Assembly (NCBI RefSeq): GCF_030315685.1
Contig: NZ_JASXSI010000002.1
Location: 186,001-250,000 of the forward strand
Origin: Gordonia sp. ABSL11-1
GTDB lineage: Bacteria; Actinomycetota; Actinomycetes; Mycobacteriales; Mycobacteriaceae
Length of the DNA: 64,000 bases
Direction: 5' to 3'
Shown: positions 54,086 to 64,000 of the stretch, one piece after another
Layout of the letters: each line of letters opens with the position of its first letter
How positions within the stretch are numbered: position 1 is the first letter of the stretch
The notes under the pieces: model-generated
Database searches by the model: none
What the model saw: only the letters and a program-made list of their open reading frames with translations
Told to the model about the DNA's origin: nothing
Program-made: the position numbers and the translations under genes

Positions 54086-57000
54086 GTGCACCTCAAGAGC
54101 CTCACCCTGAAGGGCTTCAAGTCGTTTGCGTCGTCGACGACGCTGCGATTCGAGCCCGGCATCACCTGTGTGGTGGGGCCCAACGGGTCGGGCAAGTCGA
54201 ACGTCGTCGACGCCCTGACCTGGGTGATGGGGGAGCAGGGGGCCAAGGCGCTGCGCGGCGGGAAGATGGAGGATGTCATCTTCGCGGGCACATCCGGACG
54301 GCCTCCGCTGGGCCGCGCGGAGGTCACACTGACGATCGACAACTCCGATGGCGCCCTCCCGATCGAGTACTCCGAGGTGTCGATCACCCGGCGGATGTTC
54401 CGCGACGGCGCCGGCGAGTACGAGATCAACGGCAACTCGTGCCGCCTGATGGACGTCCAGGAACTGCTCAGCGACTCCGGCATCGGCCGCGAGATGCACG
54501 TCATCGTCGGGCAGGGCCGGCTCTCGGCGATCCTCGAGTCGCGACCGGAGGACCGGCGGGCATTCATCGAAGAGGCCGCCGGAGTCCTCAAACACCGCAA
54601 ACGCAAAGAGAAGGCGGTTCGCAAACTCGACTCGATGCAGGCCAACCTCGCACGACTGGGCGACCTGACCGCCGAGCTCCGTCGCCAACTCAAGCCGCTC
54701 GGACGGCAGGCCGAGGTGGCACGTCGCGCCCAGACCGTGCAGGCCGACCTGCGGGACGCGCGGCTGCGGCTGGCGGCCGACGACCTGGTCACCCGGCGCG
54801 CCGAGATGGCCGAGCACACGGCGGTCGAGGACGAGGTCCGCCGTCGTCAGGACGAGGTGACCGCCACCCTCGACGTCGTCACCGCCGAACTGGCCGAGCA
54901 CGAGCAGCGCCTCGCCGAGGTCGCGCCCGCCGCTGCCACGGCGGGCCAGACCTGGTTCCGCCTGTCGGCGCTCGCCGAACGAGTCGACGCCACCGCGCGC
55001 GTGGCCTCCGAACGCAGCCGCTACCTCCGCGAACCCACGTCCGCCCCGGCTGGACCCGATCCTGATGATCTGGAACGTCAGGCCGAGGAAGCCGCTCTCA
55101 CCGAGGCCGAACTCGAAGGTGCGGTCGACGCGGCAGCCGAGTACCTGGACGCCGCCAAGGGCGAGTTGGCGCGCTGTGAAGGCGCCGCCGCCGACGCCGA
55201 GCAGGCCCACATGGCTGCCGTCCGGGCCGTCGCCGACCGGCGCGAGGGACTGGCCCGCCTCGAGGGGCAGGTCGACAACCTCCGGACCAAGAGCGAATCC
55301 GTCGATGCCGAGACCGGCCGGCTGACCTCGGCCATCGCCGCGGCCAACACGCGGGCCGAGGAGGCCCAGACCCGTCAGGACGCGATGGCCACGACCCTCG
55401 GCGAGCTCGAGGCCGCCGAACAGGGCCTCGATGAGCACCACGAACGGTCGGTCACCGCACTCAACCAGGCGAACGAGCGCGTCGCCGCACTGCAGTCCGG
55501 GCAGCGCGAGACCGAGCGGCGCGTCGCGTCCCTGTCCGCGCGTATCGAGGCGCTCGAGGTCGGGCTCGAGCGCAACGACGGCGGTGCCTGGCTGCAGGAG
55601 AACGCGCCCGACGGTCTGCTCGCCCCGATGTCGGATCTGATCACCGTCGACGACGGCTTCGAGACGGCGATCGCGGGCGCCCTCGGGCCCGCCGTCGACG
55701 CGATCGCCACCGTCGACGCCCTCACTGCCGTCCGTGCGCTCGACGCTCTCAAGTCCGGCGACGGCGGCCGCGCCGCGCTGATTCTCGGTGGATTGCCCGA
55801 TGCGCCGCGGCAGGACACGGGCGAACTGCCCCCGGGCGCGCGCTGGGCGGCGTCGGTGGTGACCTGTCCGTCGTCGGTGCGCGGGGCCGTGGACCTGATG
55901 CTGGCCGACACCGTGCTGGTCGACGACGCCGATCAGGGACTCGAGATCGCCCAGCGACTACGGGTCCGGACCGTCACCCGCGACGGTGACCGCATCGGTC
56001 CGGCCTCCATCGAAGGTGGATCGTCCCGGCGCCCGTCGTCCTTGGAGGTGCAATCCGCGATCGACACCGCCACTGCGGATCTGGCGGCCGCACGCCGTCG
56101 CGCCGAGGAGATCGAGGCCGCGCTCGACGGTGCCGTCGCCGAGCAACAGGCGCGTCGCGAGGCGGCGGAGGAGGCGCTGGCCGCCCTCCACGAGTCCGAC
56201 GCGACTGTCGGGGGCACCTACGAGCAGATGGCCCGGCTCGGGCAGGAGATCCGGGCGGCTCGCAACGAGAGCGATCGACTCACGCGACAACGTGATTTCG
56301 TCGAGGGCGGGCGCGCGGAGTCCCTGGCCAGGCTGGCCGAACTCGAAGAACGGCTGCGGTATGCCCGCGACGAGTCCGAGGCGGCGCCCGAGGAGGAGGT
56401 CGGCGACGAGACGTCGCGCGCCGCCACCGCCGCGGCGGTCGCCGCGGCGCGTGCCACCGAGGTGGAGGCACGCCTGGCGCTGCGCACCGCCGAGGAACGA
56501 CTCGCGTCGGTGCGCGGAAAGGCCGAGTCATTGCGCCGGGCCGCGCAGCGTGAACGCGAGGCGCGGATCCGTGCGGAGAAGCAGGATCTCGCGCGTCGTC
56601 GGGCAGCCGCGGTGGCGACAGCCGTGGCCGAGGCCGCCGCTGAGGTGTCCGAGCGTCTCGCGCTGTCGGTGCGCTCCGCCCAGGCGGGACGCGACGAACT
56701 CGAACAGATCCGGGTCGAGCGGACATCGGCGGTCGACGAGCTCAAGAGCCGGTCCGCGGACCTCACCGCGACGCTGAACTCGTTGCGCGACACCGTGCAC
56801 CGGGATGAGGTCGCGCGCGCTCAGGCCGCGCTGCGCATCGAGCAGCTCGAGGAGCAGATCCTCGAATCGTTCGCGGTGGCCCCCGACGACCTCGTCGCCG
56901 AGTACGGACCGGACGTGCCGATGCCGCCGTCGGCGCTGGAGATGGCCGAGTACGAGCAGGCCAAGGAGCGGGGCGAACAGGTCGTCGCACCCGCACCGGT

Positions 57001-57736
57001 GCCCTTCGACCGTGCCGCTCAGGAGGCCCGCGCGAAGAAGGCGCAGAAAGATCTCAACACCCTCGGCAAGGTCAACCCACTCGCGCTGGAGGAGTTCGCG
57101 GCGCTCGAGGAGCGCTACAACTTCCTGTCCGCCCAGCTCGAGGACGTGAAGGCGGCCCGACGCGACCTGTTGTCGGTCGTCGAGGAGGTCGACGCACGCA
57201 TCCTGCAGGTGTTCACCGAGGCCTACACCGACGTCGAGCGGGAGTTCGAGCAGGTGTTCCGGACGCTGTTCCCCGGTGGTGAGGGGCGGCTCGTCCTGAC
57301 CGACCCGGCCGACATGCTGACGACCGGCATCGAGGTCGAGGCGCGGCCTCCGGGGAAGAAGGTCAAACGGCTCTCGCTGCTGTCGGGCGGAGAGAAGTCG
57401 CTGACCGCTGTCGCCATGCTGGTGGCGATCTTCCGGGCGCGCCCGTCGCCCTTCTACGTCATGGACGAAGTCGAGGCCGCGCTCGACGACACGAATCTGC
57501 GCCGACTGATCGCGCTCTTCGAGCAGTTGCGCGAGCGGTCGCAGCTGATCGTGATCACCCATCAGAAGCCGACCATGCAGGTGGCCGATGCGCTGTACGG
57601 CGTGAGCATGCGCGGCGACGGCATCACCACGGTGATCTCGCAGCGTCTGCGGGGCGTGGACATCCCGGTCGCCAAGGCCGGTGTCGTCGCGCCCGACGCC
57701 GGGAGCCCGGACACCGGCACCGCAGAGGCCACCTGA
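54086..57736 (+). CDS. smc: Chromosome segregation ATPase SMC
   Basis: This 1216-residue condensin-type ATPase organises chromosomes. Its parts are: N-terminal head with Walker A '[20 protein letters not shown]' (~30-38), long Ala/Glu/Arg-rich coiled coils, a hinge near residues 500-630 ('[18 protein letters not shown]'), and a C-terminal head with '[17 protein letters not shown]' (~1098) and Walker B '[13 protein letters not shown]' (~1122). Length fits the family. It starts at GTG 54086. ftsY follows 94 bp later. Confidence 0.96.
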   Translation: MHLKSLTLKGFKSFASSTTLRFEPGITCVVGPNGSGKSNVVDALTWVMGEQGAKALRGGKMEDVIFAGTSGRPPLGRAEVTLTIDNSDGALPIEYSEVSITRRMFRDGAGEYEINGNSCRLMDVQELLSDSGIGREMHVIVGQGRLSAILESRPEDRRAFIEEAAGVLKHRKRKEKAVRKLDSMQANLARLGDLTAELRRQLKPLGRQAEVARRAQTVQADLRDARLRLAADDLVTRRAEMAEHTAVEDEVRRRQDEVTATLDVVTAELAEHEQRLAEVAPAAATAGQTWFRLSALAERVDATARVASERSRYLREPTSAPAGPDPDDLERQAEEAALTEAELEGAVDAAAEYLDAAKGELARCEGAAADAEQAHMAAVRAVADRREGLARLEGQVDNLRTKSESVDAETGRLTSAIAAANTRAEEAQTRQDAMATTLGELEAAEQGLDEHHERSVTALNQANERVAALQSGQRETERRVASLSARIEALEVGLERNDGGAWLQENAPDGLLAPMSDLITVDDGFETAIAGALGPAVDAIATVDALTAVRALDALKSGDGGRAALILGGLPDAPRQDTGELPPGARWAASVVTCPSSVRGAVDLMLADTVLVDDADQGLEIAQRLRVRTVTRDGDRIGPASIEGGSSRRPSSLEVQSAIDTATADLAAARRRAEEIEAALDGAVAEQQARREAAEEALAALHESDATVGGTYEQMARLGQEIRAARNESDRLTRQRDFVEGGRAESLARLAELEERLRYARDESEAAPEEEVGDETSRAATAAAVAAARATEVEARLALRTAEERLASVRGKAESLRRAAQREREARIRAEKQDLARRRAAAVATAVAEAAAEVSERLALSVRSAQAGRDELEQIRVERTSAVDELKSRSADLTATLNSLRDTVHRDEVARAQAALRIEQLEEQILESFAVAPDDLVAEYGPDVPMPPSALEMAEYEQAKERGEQVVAPAPVPFDRAAQEARAKKAQKDLNTLGKVNPLALEEFAALEERYNFLSAQLEDVKAARRDLLSVVEEVDARILQVFTEAYTDVEREFEQVFRTLFPGGEGRLVLTDPADMLTTGIEVEARPPGKKVKRLSLLSGGEKSLTAVAMLVAIFRARPSPFYVMDEVEAALDDTNLRRLIALFEQLRERSQLIVITHQKPTMQVADALYGVSMRGDGITTVISQRLRGVDIPVAKAGVVAPDAGSPDTGTAEAT

Positions 57737-57830
57737 CCGGGACATGTGATGTCCGGGCAGAAATGAACACGGCGCGATCGTCGGCTCCGGCCGCCGCCAT
57801 CGTGCCCGACAACCGACAGGGGCAACCTGA

Positions 57831-59381
57831 GTGAACACCCAACTGGTCATCGGCATCGTCGTCGCGGTGGTGGTGCTGATCGCACTGATCGTCGTCGGGA
57901 TCGTGCTGTCGCGTCGTCGGCGGATCTCCCTGACCGACTCGACCGCACAGAAGCCGGTGGACGGCACGACGCCGCAGGTGGACAAGTCCGGCGGGTACAA
58001 GGCGGGCTCCGGGTTCAGCTTCAGTCAGGGTGGGGCCGGGGGAGTCGGCCTCGCCGAACCGCCCGAGCCGGTCGTCCGGCCCGGCACCGCCCATCCGGCG
58101 CCCGAACGCACCGAGGTCGACGGGCAACCGGGAGTCGGCGACGACGCCTCCGTCCCGCGTGACTCCGCGCAGCGGGGCATCAAGGACGTCGCACTACCCG
58201 ACACCGAACCGGACACCGACACCGACACCGACACTCCCGCGGTCACCGACACGTCCGCACCGGAGGCGCCGACCGCCGAACCGACGACCGAACCAGCCCC
58301 GACCGAACCAGCCCCGACCGGACCGGCCACGGCCGAACCCGTCGAGGCGCCGGAGATCCCCGACACAGCGGCAGAACTCGTCGACGCGGGGCGCGACACC
58401 GTCACCCAGCCGGAACCGGCGGCCACCGAGTCCGCACCGAACGCGGCCCCGCGCGAGGAGATCGCGCCCACCGCCGGCCGTCTCAACCGGCTGCGGGGGC
58501 GTCTGTCGCGCTCGCAGGGTGCGATCGGCAAGAGCGTCCTCGGATTGCTGGGTGCCGGCGACCTCGACGAGGAGAGCTGGGAGGAGATCGAGGACACGCT
58601 GCTGATGGCGGACCTCGGTACCGCGTCGACGATGGCCGTCGTCGAGCGCCTGCGGTCGGAACTGGCCACGTCGAACGTGCGGACCGCCGACGAGGCCCGC
58701 GCACTGCTGCGTTCGGTCCTGATCGCCCAGGTCCGCCCGGAACTCGACCGGTCGGTGCGCGCCCTCCCGCATGCCGGCGGACCGTCGGTGATCCTCGTCG
58801 TCGGCGTGAACGGCACCGGTAAGACCACGACGACCGGCAAGCTGGCCCGCGTCCTGGCGGCCGACGGCCGTCGCGTCCTCCTCGGTGCCGCCGACACGTT
58901 CCGCGCCGCCGCCGCCGATCAGCTCCAGACCTGGGGTGAGCGGGTCGGGGCGGATATCGTGCGGGGCAAGGAGCAGGCGGATCCGGCGTCGGTGGCATTC
59001 GATGCGGTGTCGAAGGGCATCGACACCGGCGTCGACGTGGTCATGATCGACACCGCGGGCCGGCTGCACACCAAGACCGGCCTGATGGACGAGCTGGGCA
59101 AGGTCAAGCGCGTCGTCGAGAAGAAGGCCGCCGTCGACGAGGTGCTGCTCGTCCTCGACGCCACGGTCGGCCAGAACGGGCTCACCCAAGCGAGGGTGTT
59201 CGCCGAGGTCGTCGACATCACCGGCGTGGTGCTGACGAAGCTCGACGGGACGGCCAAGGGCGGCATCGTGTTCCACGTCCAGGAGGAACTGGGCGTGCCG
59301 GTCAAGCTGGTCGGCCTGGGCGAGGGCGCCGACGACCTGGCACCGTTCGAGCCGGAGGCGTTCGTCGACGCCCTGCTGTAG
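57831..59381 (+). CDS. ftsY: Signal recognition particle receptor FtsY
   Basis: This 516-residue GTPase targets ribosomes to the membrane. It starts with a transmembrane helix ('LVIGIVVAVVVLIALIVVGIVL'), unlike E. coli FtsY. A ~170-residue acidic, Pro/Thr/Ala-rich domain follows, containing 'TDTDTDT' and 'TEPAPTEPAPT' repeats. The NG domain has the P-loop 'GVNGTGKTTTTGKLA' (~324), 'DTAGRLHTK' and 'TKLDGTAKGG'. The start is GTG 57831. Partner Ffh is not in the window. Confidence 0.95.
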   Translation: MNTQLVIGIVVAVVVLIALIVVGIVLSRRRRISLTDSTAQKPVDGTTPQVDKSGGYKAGSGFSFSQGGAGGVGLAEPPEPVVRPGTAHPAPERTEVDGQPGVGDDASVPRDSAQRGIKDVALPDTEPDTDTDTDTPAVTDTSAPEAPTAEPTTEPAPTEPAPTGPATAEPVEAPEIPDTAAELVDAGRDTVTQPEPAATESAPNAAPREEIAPTAGRLNRLRGRLSRSQGAIGKSVLGLLGAGDLDEESWEEIEDTLLMADLGTASTMAVVERLRSELATSNVRTADEARALLRSVLIAQVRPELDRSVRALPHAGGPSVILVVGVNGTGKTTTTGKLARVLAADGRRVLLGAADTFRAAAADQLQTWGERVGADIVRGKEQADPASVAFDAVSKGIDTGVDVVMIDTAGRLHTKTGLMDELGKVKRVVEKKAAVDEVLLVLDATVGQNGLTQARVFAEVVDITGVVLTKLDGTAKGGIVFHVQEELGVPVKLVGLGEGADDLAPFEPEAFVDALL

Positions 59382-59413
59382 AGCTGAGAACCTCCTGAGG
59401 CGCGACCTGGGTC

Positions 59414-59429
59414 GTTACGCGGACGAAAT
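59414..59429 (+). promoter_or_regulatory. Candidate GlnR site upstream of amtB
   Basis: GTTAC-N6-GAAAT matches the gTnAC-N6-GaAAc/t half of the GlnR consensus of actinobacteria. An overlapping TATAAA at 59429-59434 resembles a -10 box. GlnR controls amtB-glnK-glnD in mycobacteria. A second half-site is not clear, and the overlap with a possible -10 box is unusual for an activator. Confidence 0.45.
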
Positions 59430-59545
59430 ATAAAACCGCCACGGGTTCACATGTCCGAAACGTCCGAGCACCACGGATGAAACCGAGTCCCGCCAGAGTC
59501 TTTGCAGGCGCCGAGAGGTCGGCGCACTCTAGGGAGGTTTCTACA

Positions 59546-60889
59546 GTGGTTTTGGCACTGCCAGACGATGCTTTCGCAGTACCAGATGCCGGTAACACCG
59601 CATGGATGCTCGCCAGCGCGTCGATGGTCCTGTTGATGACGCCGGCACTCGCCTTCTTCTACGGGGGGTTGGCACGGGGTAAATCGGTTCTGAACATGAT
59701 GATGATGTCCTTCGGCTCGATCGCGACCGTCAGCGTCGTGTACGTGCTGTGGGGCTTCTCGATGGCCTTCGGCAACGGCATCACCGGTGATGACGACATC
59801 TGGGGCGTCTTCTCGAACCCGTTCGCGCTCTTCGGTTCCAACCAATTGGTGGAGACGAAGGAGATCACGCAGAACGGAGAGGCCGTCGAACAGGTCGTGA
59901 CCGGCGGGCTGACGATCCCGTCCACGGTCTTCCTGGCCTTCCAGCTGACCTTCGCGGTCATCACGGTGGCCCTGATCTCCGGTGCCCTGGCCGAGCGCGT
60001 GAAGTTCTCCACCTGGCTGGTGTTCTCGGTCATCTGGGCGACCGTCGTGTACTTCCCGCTCTCGCACATGGTCTGGGGAGGCGGCATCATGTCCGGGGCC
60101 GAGGAGGGCTTCGCCGCATGGATGTTCGGCACCACCGACGGCGCGGCCACGGTGGCACCGATCGACTTCGCCGGTGGCACGGTCGTCCACATCAACGCGG
60201 GTATGGCAGCGCTCGTCCTCGCCCTGGTCGTCGGCACCCGTGCCGGATTCGGCAAGACGGCCTACCGTCCGCACAACATCCCGTTCGTCATGCTGGGTGC
60301 CGCACTGCTGTGGTTCGGCTGGTTCGGCTTCAACGCCGGTTCCGAGCTCGCCGCCGACATGGTGGCCGGCAAGGTGTGGATCAACACCACCGCCGCCACC
60401 GCTGCCGCGATGATCGGCTGGCTCGCCGTGGAATGGGTGCGCGACCGTCATCCGACCAGCGTCGGTGCCGCATCGGGCATCGTCGCGGGTCTCGTCGCGA
60501 TCACCCCGGCGTGTGGCGCACTCACCCCGGTCGGTTCGCTCATCCTTGGTGTCGTCGCCGGTGTCCTGTCGGCCCTCGCGATCAGCCTGAAGAACAAGTT
60601 CGGCTACGACGACTCGCTCGACGTCGTCGGTGTCCACCTGGTCTCCGGGCTCTGGGGCACGGTGGCGATCGGCCTCCTCGCCGAGGAGACCGGACTGTTC
60701 TACGGCCACGATTACAAGCAGCTCGTGGTGCAGATCGTGATCGCCCTGTTCGCCCTCGTGTTCACCGGTGTCCTCACGTTGGTCATCGCCTTGATCCTCA
60801 AGCCTCTCGGCTGGAAGGTCAGTCAGGAAGACGAGCACAACGGTATCGATGAGGCAGAGCATGCCGAGACCGCGTACGAACTGGCATGA
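59546..60889 (+). CDS. amtB: Ammonium transporter
   Basis: This 447-residue channel of the Amt/MEP/Rh family has eleven predicted transmembrane segments. The pore histidines lie in 'LSHMVWGGGIM' and 'VGVHLVSGLWG'; 'DFAGGTVVHINAGMAALVLALVVG' is the Amt signature. I chose GTG 59546 because GGGAGG lies 8 nt upstream; the frame opens at 59477. It is the first gene of amtB-glnK-glnD, in which GlnK blocks the channel when nitrogen is ample. Confidence 0.94.
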   Translation: MVLALPDDAFAVPDAGNTAWMLASASMVLLMTPALAFFYGGLARGKSVLNMMMMSFGSIATVSVVYVLWGFSMAFGNGITGDDDIWGVFSNPFALFGSNQLVETKEITQNGEAVEQVVTGGLTIPSTVFLAFQLTFAVITVALISGALAERVKFSTWLVFSVIWATVVYFPLSHMVWGGGIMSGAEEGFAAWMFGTTDGAATVAPIDFAGGTVVHINAGMAALVLALVVGTRAGFGKTAYRPHNIPFVMLGAALLWFGWFGFNAGSELAADMVAGKVWINTTAATAAAMIGWLAVEWVRDRHPTSVGAASGIVAGLVAITPACGALTPVGSLILGVVAGVLSALAISLKNKFGYDDSLDVVGVHLVSGLWGTVAIGLLAEETGLFYGHDYKQLVVQIVIALFALVFTGVLTLVIALILKPLGWKVSQEDEHNGIDEAEHAETAYELA

Positions 60890-60935
60890 AACCCTGCACT
60901 TTCGCTACTACGCTGATTCCTGTGGAGAGGGATAA

Positions 60936-61277
<342 letters not shown>

Positions 61278-61305
61278 CCCGGCGCGCACCTTTCGAATCC
61301 ATCTC

Positions 61306-61341
61306 ACGGCCCCGCGTCTGACGATTCAGGCGCGGGGCCGT
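61306..61341 (+). terminator. Hairpin between glnK and glnD
   Basis: ACGGCCCCGCG (61306-61316) pairs with CGCGGGGCCGT (61331-61341), and CTGA/TCAG inside extends the stem. No U-tract follows. It may terminate or attenuate transcription before glnD, lowering glnD relative to glnK. Confidence 0.6.
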
Positions 61342-61370
61342 GTCCATCGCATAGGGAGTACGAAACCCTC

Positions 61371-63944
61371 GTGGCAGCAACAGATCTCGCGGCGACGCGC
61401 CGACAGCTCCTGGAGTCGGGGAAGAGCGGCAAACTCGACGCGGCCGGCCTCCGGCAGGTGCTCGTCGATCTCCACGAGTTCTGGCTCACGAGCAAGGCGG
61501 CCGAGCTCGGAATCCGTTCCGACAGTGGATTCGCCATCGTCGCGGTGGGCGGGCTCGGGCGTGGCGAGTTGCTCCCGTTCTCGGATCTGGACCTGATCCT
61601 GTTGCACGACGACATCGCACCGGATCGTGTGTCGGAGGTGGCCGACGGGCTCTGGTATCCGTTGTGGGACGCCAACATCCCGTTGGATCACAGTGTCCGG
61701 ACGGTCCCGCAGGCGCTGCAGGTGGCGTCCGAGGACGTCAGCGCCGCACTGGGCCTGCTCGAGGCCCGCCACATCGCGGGCGACGAGGATCTGTCGACCT
61801 TGCTGATCGGGGGAGTCCGTCAGCAGTGGCGCACCGAGATCCGAGATCGCTTCCCCGACGTCGTGGCCCACGCGCAGGACCGGTGGCGCCGAGCCGGTGA
61901 CATCGCCCATCGTGCCGAACCGGATCTGAAGAACGGCCGCGGCGGGCTGCGCGACGTCCAGCTCCTCGGCGCTCTCGCGATGGCGCAACTGACCGACGGC
62001 ATGGCGAGCCTGCGTCCGGACTCACCGGGTGCCGGAGCGCAGGTGGCCTATGGCCGTCTCCTCGACATCCGCACCGAACTGCACCGCATTGCCGGGCGGC
62101 CACGCGAGCAGGTCCGCGCTCAGGACGCCGACGAGATCGGCGCCGCCCTGCGCATCGGCGACCGTTTCGACCTCGCCCGGGTGATCAGTGATTCGGCCCG
62201 TACCGTCAGCTATTCCATCGACGTCGGCCTGCGGACCGCGGGCAATGCGCTGCCGCGGCGCGGCCTGGCGAAGCTGCGTCGATCGCCCATCCGTCGTCCG
62301 CTCGACGAGGGCGTGGTCGAACACAACGGGGAGATCGTGCTGGCGCGCAACGCTATTCCGAGCAAAGACCCCGGCCTGATCCTGCGCGTGGCGTCGGCGT
62401 CGGCGCGGACCGGACTGCCGATCAGCGCGTCGACCCTGAGCCGTCTTGCCGACTACGCGCCCGAACTCCGCGAACCATGGCCGTCCGAGGCGCTCAGCGA
62501 TCTGCTGGTCCTGCTCGGTTCCGGACATCACATGGTGGATCCGGTCGAGGCGCTCGACCGCACCGGGCTATGGGGCCGGCTGCTGCCCGAATGGGGTGCC
62601 GTGCGAGACCTGCCGCCGCGCGACGCGATCCACACCTGGACCGTCGACCGCCACCTCGTCGAGACCGCCGCGCATGCCGGTTCGATGACCACCCGGGTGT
62701 CGCGCCCCGATCTCCTGGTGCTCGGGGCGCTGATCCACGACCTGGGTAAAGGCCGAGGCGCCGACCACAGCATCGTCGGGGCCGAACTGGCCATCCAGAT
62801 CGGCAACCGGTTCGGCCTGTGGCCGCAGGACGTCACGGTGTTGTCGGAGATGGTGCGTCATCATCTGCTGTTGCCGACCGTGGCGACCCGACGCGACCTC
62901 GACGACCCGGCGACCGCCGAGATGGTCGCGGAGACGTTGGGCCACAACCGCGTTCTGCTCGAGTTGCTGGCCACCCTGGCCGAGGCCGATTCGCTGGCCA
63001 CCGGTCCGGGGGTCTGGGGTGAGTGGAAGGCCTCGCTGATCAGCGAGCTCGTCCGACGCGCGCTGCGGCTGATCGACGGCGGTGAGTTGGCGCGCCCGGA
63101 GCCGTTGGACCCCGAGCAGATCCGTCTCGCCGAGGCCGGTGGTTTCTCCGTCGAGATCGTGCCTGCGGACGGCCCGCACACCTACCGCGTCACGATGGTC
63201 GCGCCCGATCAGCCCGGTCTGCTGTCGAAGATGGCCGGCGTGCTCGGGCTCAACGGCCTGCGGTCACATTCGGCGACCGTCCAATGTCATGCGGCGAGTG
63301 CGGTGAACACGTTCATCGTCGTGCCGATGTTCGGCAGTCCGCCAGAAGCCGGCCTGATGCGCCAGCAGCTGATGGCTGCCGTCGAGGGCAAGGTCGACGT
63401 GCTCGCACGACTCGACGCCCGCGAGGCCGACTCCCCGATCCCGACAATCGGCTCCATCATGGTGCCGCCGGGCGCGGCTGCCGGGACGGGTGCGTCGGCG
63501 GGCAGCACCGACCCCGCCGTCGACGGCGCGGGTCATCCGAAGACCGCGGTGCCGGCGCTGTTCGCGGTCGCGCCCCCGCGGATCATCTGGGTGGACCCGG
63601 TCACCGGAACCGACGCCGATTCGGCAACGGCCGATTCGGATGAGCCGTCCGCGGAGGTGCTGATGGAACTGCGCACCGACGATCGCATCGGGCTGCTCAG
63701 CCGCGTCAGCGCGGTCATCGAGCGCCACCGCGCGCAGGTTCGGTGGGCGAAGGTGGCGACCCTCGGCAGTACCGTCGTCGACACGTTCTGCCTGCTCCTG
63801 CCCGACGACACGGCGGCCGCGCGACAGGCACTCGCCGACGACGTCCTCACGGTGTGCCCGCCGCCCCAGCCGCGGGCGGAGTCCGACGGCGACGGCCCGC
63901 AGGCAGCCGGGGGAACGGCACGGTCCGGGGTGCCGATCAGCTGA
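61371..63944 (+). CDS. glnD: PII uridylyltransferase/adenylyltransferase GlnD
   Basis: This 857-residue enzyme modifies PII according to glutamine. The nucleotidyltransferase domain shows 'GGLGRGELLPFSDLDL' (~59), the HD hydrolase domain 'LIHDLGKGRGADHS' (~455), and two C-terminal ACT domains ('RVTMVAPDQPGLLSKMAGVL' and 'LRTDDRIGLLSRVSAVI'). An Ala/Gly-rich linker separates the ACT domains. It starts at GTG 61371, with AGGGAG upstream. It overlaps the end of a convergent gene. Confidence 0.94.
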   Translation: MAATDLAATRRQLLESGKSGKLDAAGLRQVLVDLHEFWLTSKAAELGIRSDSGFAIVAVGGLGRGELLPFSDLDLILLHDDIAPDRVSEVADGLWYPLWDANIPLDHSVRTVPQALQVASEDVSAALGLLEARHIAGDEDLSTLLIGGVRQQWRTEIRDRFPDVVAHAQDRWRRAGDIAHRAEPDLKNGRGGLRDVQLLGALAMAQLTDGMASLRPDSPGAGAQVAYGRLLDIRTELHRIAGRPREQVRAQDADEIGAALRIGDRFDLARVISDSARTVSYSIDVGLRTAGNALPRRGLAKLRRSPIRRPLDEGVVEHNGEIVLARNAIPSKDPGLILRVASASARTGLPISASTLSRLADYAPELREPWPSEALSDLLVLLGSGHHMVDPVEALDRTGLWGRLLPEWGAVRDLPPRDAIHTWTVDRHLVETAAHAGSMTTRVSRPDLLVLGALIHDLGKGRGADHSIVGAELAIQIGNRFGLWPQDVTVLSEMVRHHLLLPTVATRRDLDDPATAEMVAETLGHNRVLLELLATLAEADSLATGPGVWGEWKASLISELVRRALRLIDGGELARPEPLDPEQIRLAEAGGFSVEIVPADGPHTYRVTMVAPDQPGLLSKMAGVLGLNGLRSHSATVQCHAASAVNTFIVVPMFGSPPEAGLMRQQLMAAVEGKVDVLARLDAREADSPIPTIGSIMVPPGAAAGTGASAGSTDPAVDGAGHPKTAVPALFAVAPPRIIWVDPVTGTDADSATADSDEPSAEVLMELRTDDRIGLLSRVSAVIERHRAQVRWAKVATLGSTVVDTFCLLLPDDTAAARQALADDVLTVCPPPQPRAESDGDGPQAAGGTARSGVPIS

Positions 63945-64000
63945 GCGCCGCGCGGCGCCATCGGCGGGCGATTCTCGCGAGGGCGCGGTGGGTACCGGCC
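63937..64000 (-). CDS. C-terminal tail of a convergent gene (Rv2917-like, partial)
   Basis: On the minus strand, a frame open from the window edge ends in TGA at 63937-63939 and gives '...THRALARIARRWRRAALS'. It overlaps the glnD end by 8 bp. In M. tuberculosis the convergent neighbour of glnD is the large hypothetical Rv2917, so this may be its tail. Only ~20 residues are visible, so support is mostly positional. Confidence 0.4.
   Translation of the reverse strand, partial: AGTHRALARIARRWRRAALS

Overview
The window is high-GC, gene-dense actinobacterial chromosome. Three things place it in Corynebacteriales (Mycobacteriales), most likely Gordonia or a close relative: gene order that tracks Mycobacterium tuberculosis blocks (Rv2475c-Rv2464c, tig-clpP1-clpP2-clpX, valS-folC-Rv2446c-ndk-rne-rplU-rpmA-obg-proB, Rv2927c-Rv2917), a mycothiol-type Rv2466c homologue and an ectABC operon. 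The genus is inferred, not proven. Gene names come from recognising protein motifs and synteny; no search was run.

Layout. 1-16 kb: the end of a molybdopterin oxidoreductase, a thioesterase and hypothetical pair, alpha-glucosidase and truncated haemoglobin, an HNH nuclease, a probable cytochrome aa3 accessory subunit, a DUF5130 protein, an inserted dicarboxylate transporter with its own two-component system, aminopeptidase N, a DsbA-like reductase, an M48 protease, rpiB and nei. 16-22 kb: accessory genes (cutinase/LysB-like esterase, sthA, L,D-transpeptidase, secreted lipase, zinc ribbon protein) and two tRNAs. 22-29.8 kb: trigger factor and the Clp protease genes, then a YdeP-type molybdopterin oxidoreductase divergent from mobA. 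29.9-43.4 kb: an unbroken valS-folC reading frame, a DUF4233 membrane protein, ndk, an RNase E/G with a large N-terminal extension, ribosomal proteins L21 and L27, obg and proB. 43.4-47.3 kb: a methyltransferase, a sirtuin and the ectoine operon. 47.5-64 kb: rsmD, a nitronate monooxygenase, coaD, sepIVA, DUF177, rnc, mutM, an OsmC protein, acyP, smc, ftsY, the amtB-glnK-glnD nitrogen operon and the tail of a convergent gene.

How the genes work together. Protein quality control (tig, clpP1P2, clpX), translation (valS, L21, L27, obg, rsmD), RNA processing (rne, rnc), chromosome segregation and envelope growth (smc, ftsY, sepIVA), nitrogen sensing (amtB-glnK-glnD), osmoprotection (ectABC) and molybdenum cofactor use (mobA plus two Mo enzymes) are all represented.

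The most unusual signals are: (i) a short GC-rich dispersed repeat sitting inside three unrelated coding genes (dctA, the YdeP-type oxidoreductase and valS), read in different frames; (ii) valS and folC in one continuous 1467-codon frame; (iii) two divergent genes (M48 protease and rpiB) whose -10 boxes overlap and which both look leaderless; (iv) perfect Crp/GlxR-type palindromes upstream of the ectoine operon and an L,D-transpeptidase; (v) an unannotated 44-residue minus-strand ORF; and (vi) terminator-like hairpins inside the rpmA-obg and glnK-glnD gene strings. I saw no CRISPR array, insertion sequence, prophage or rRNA gene.
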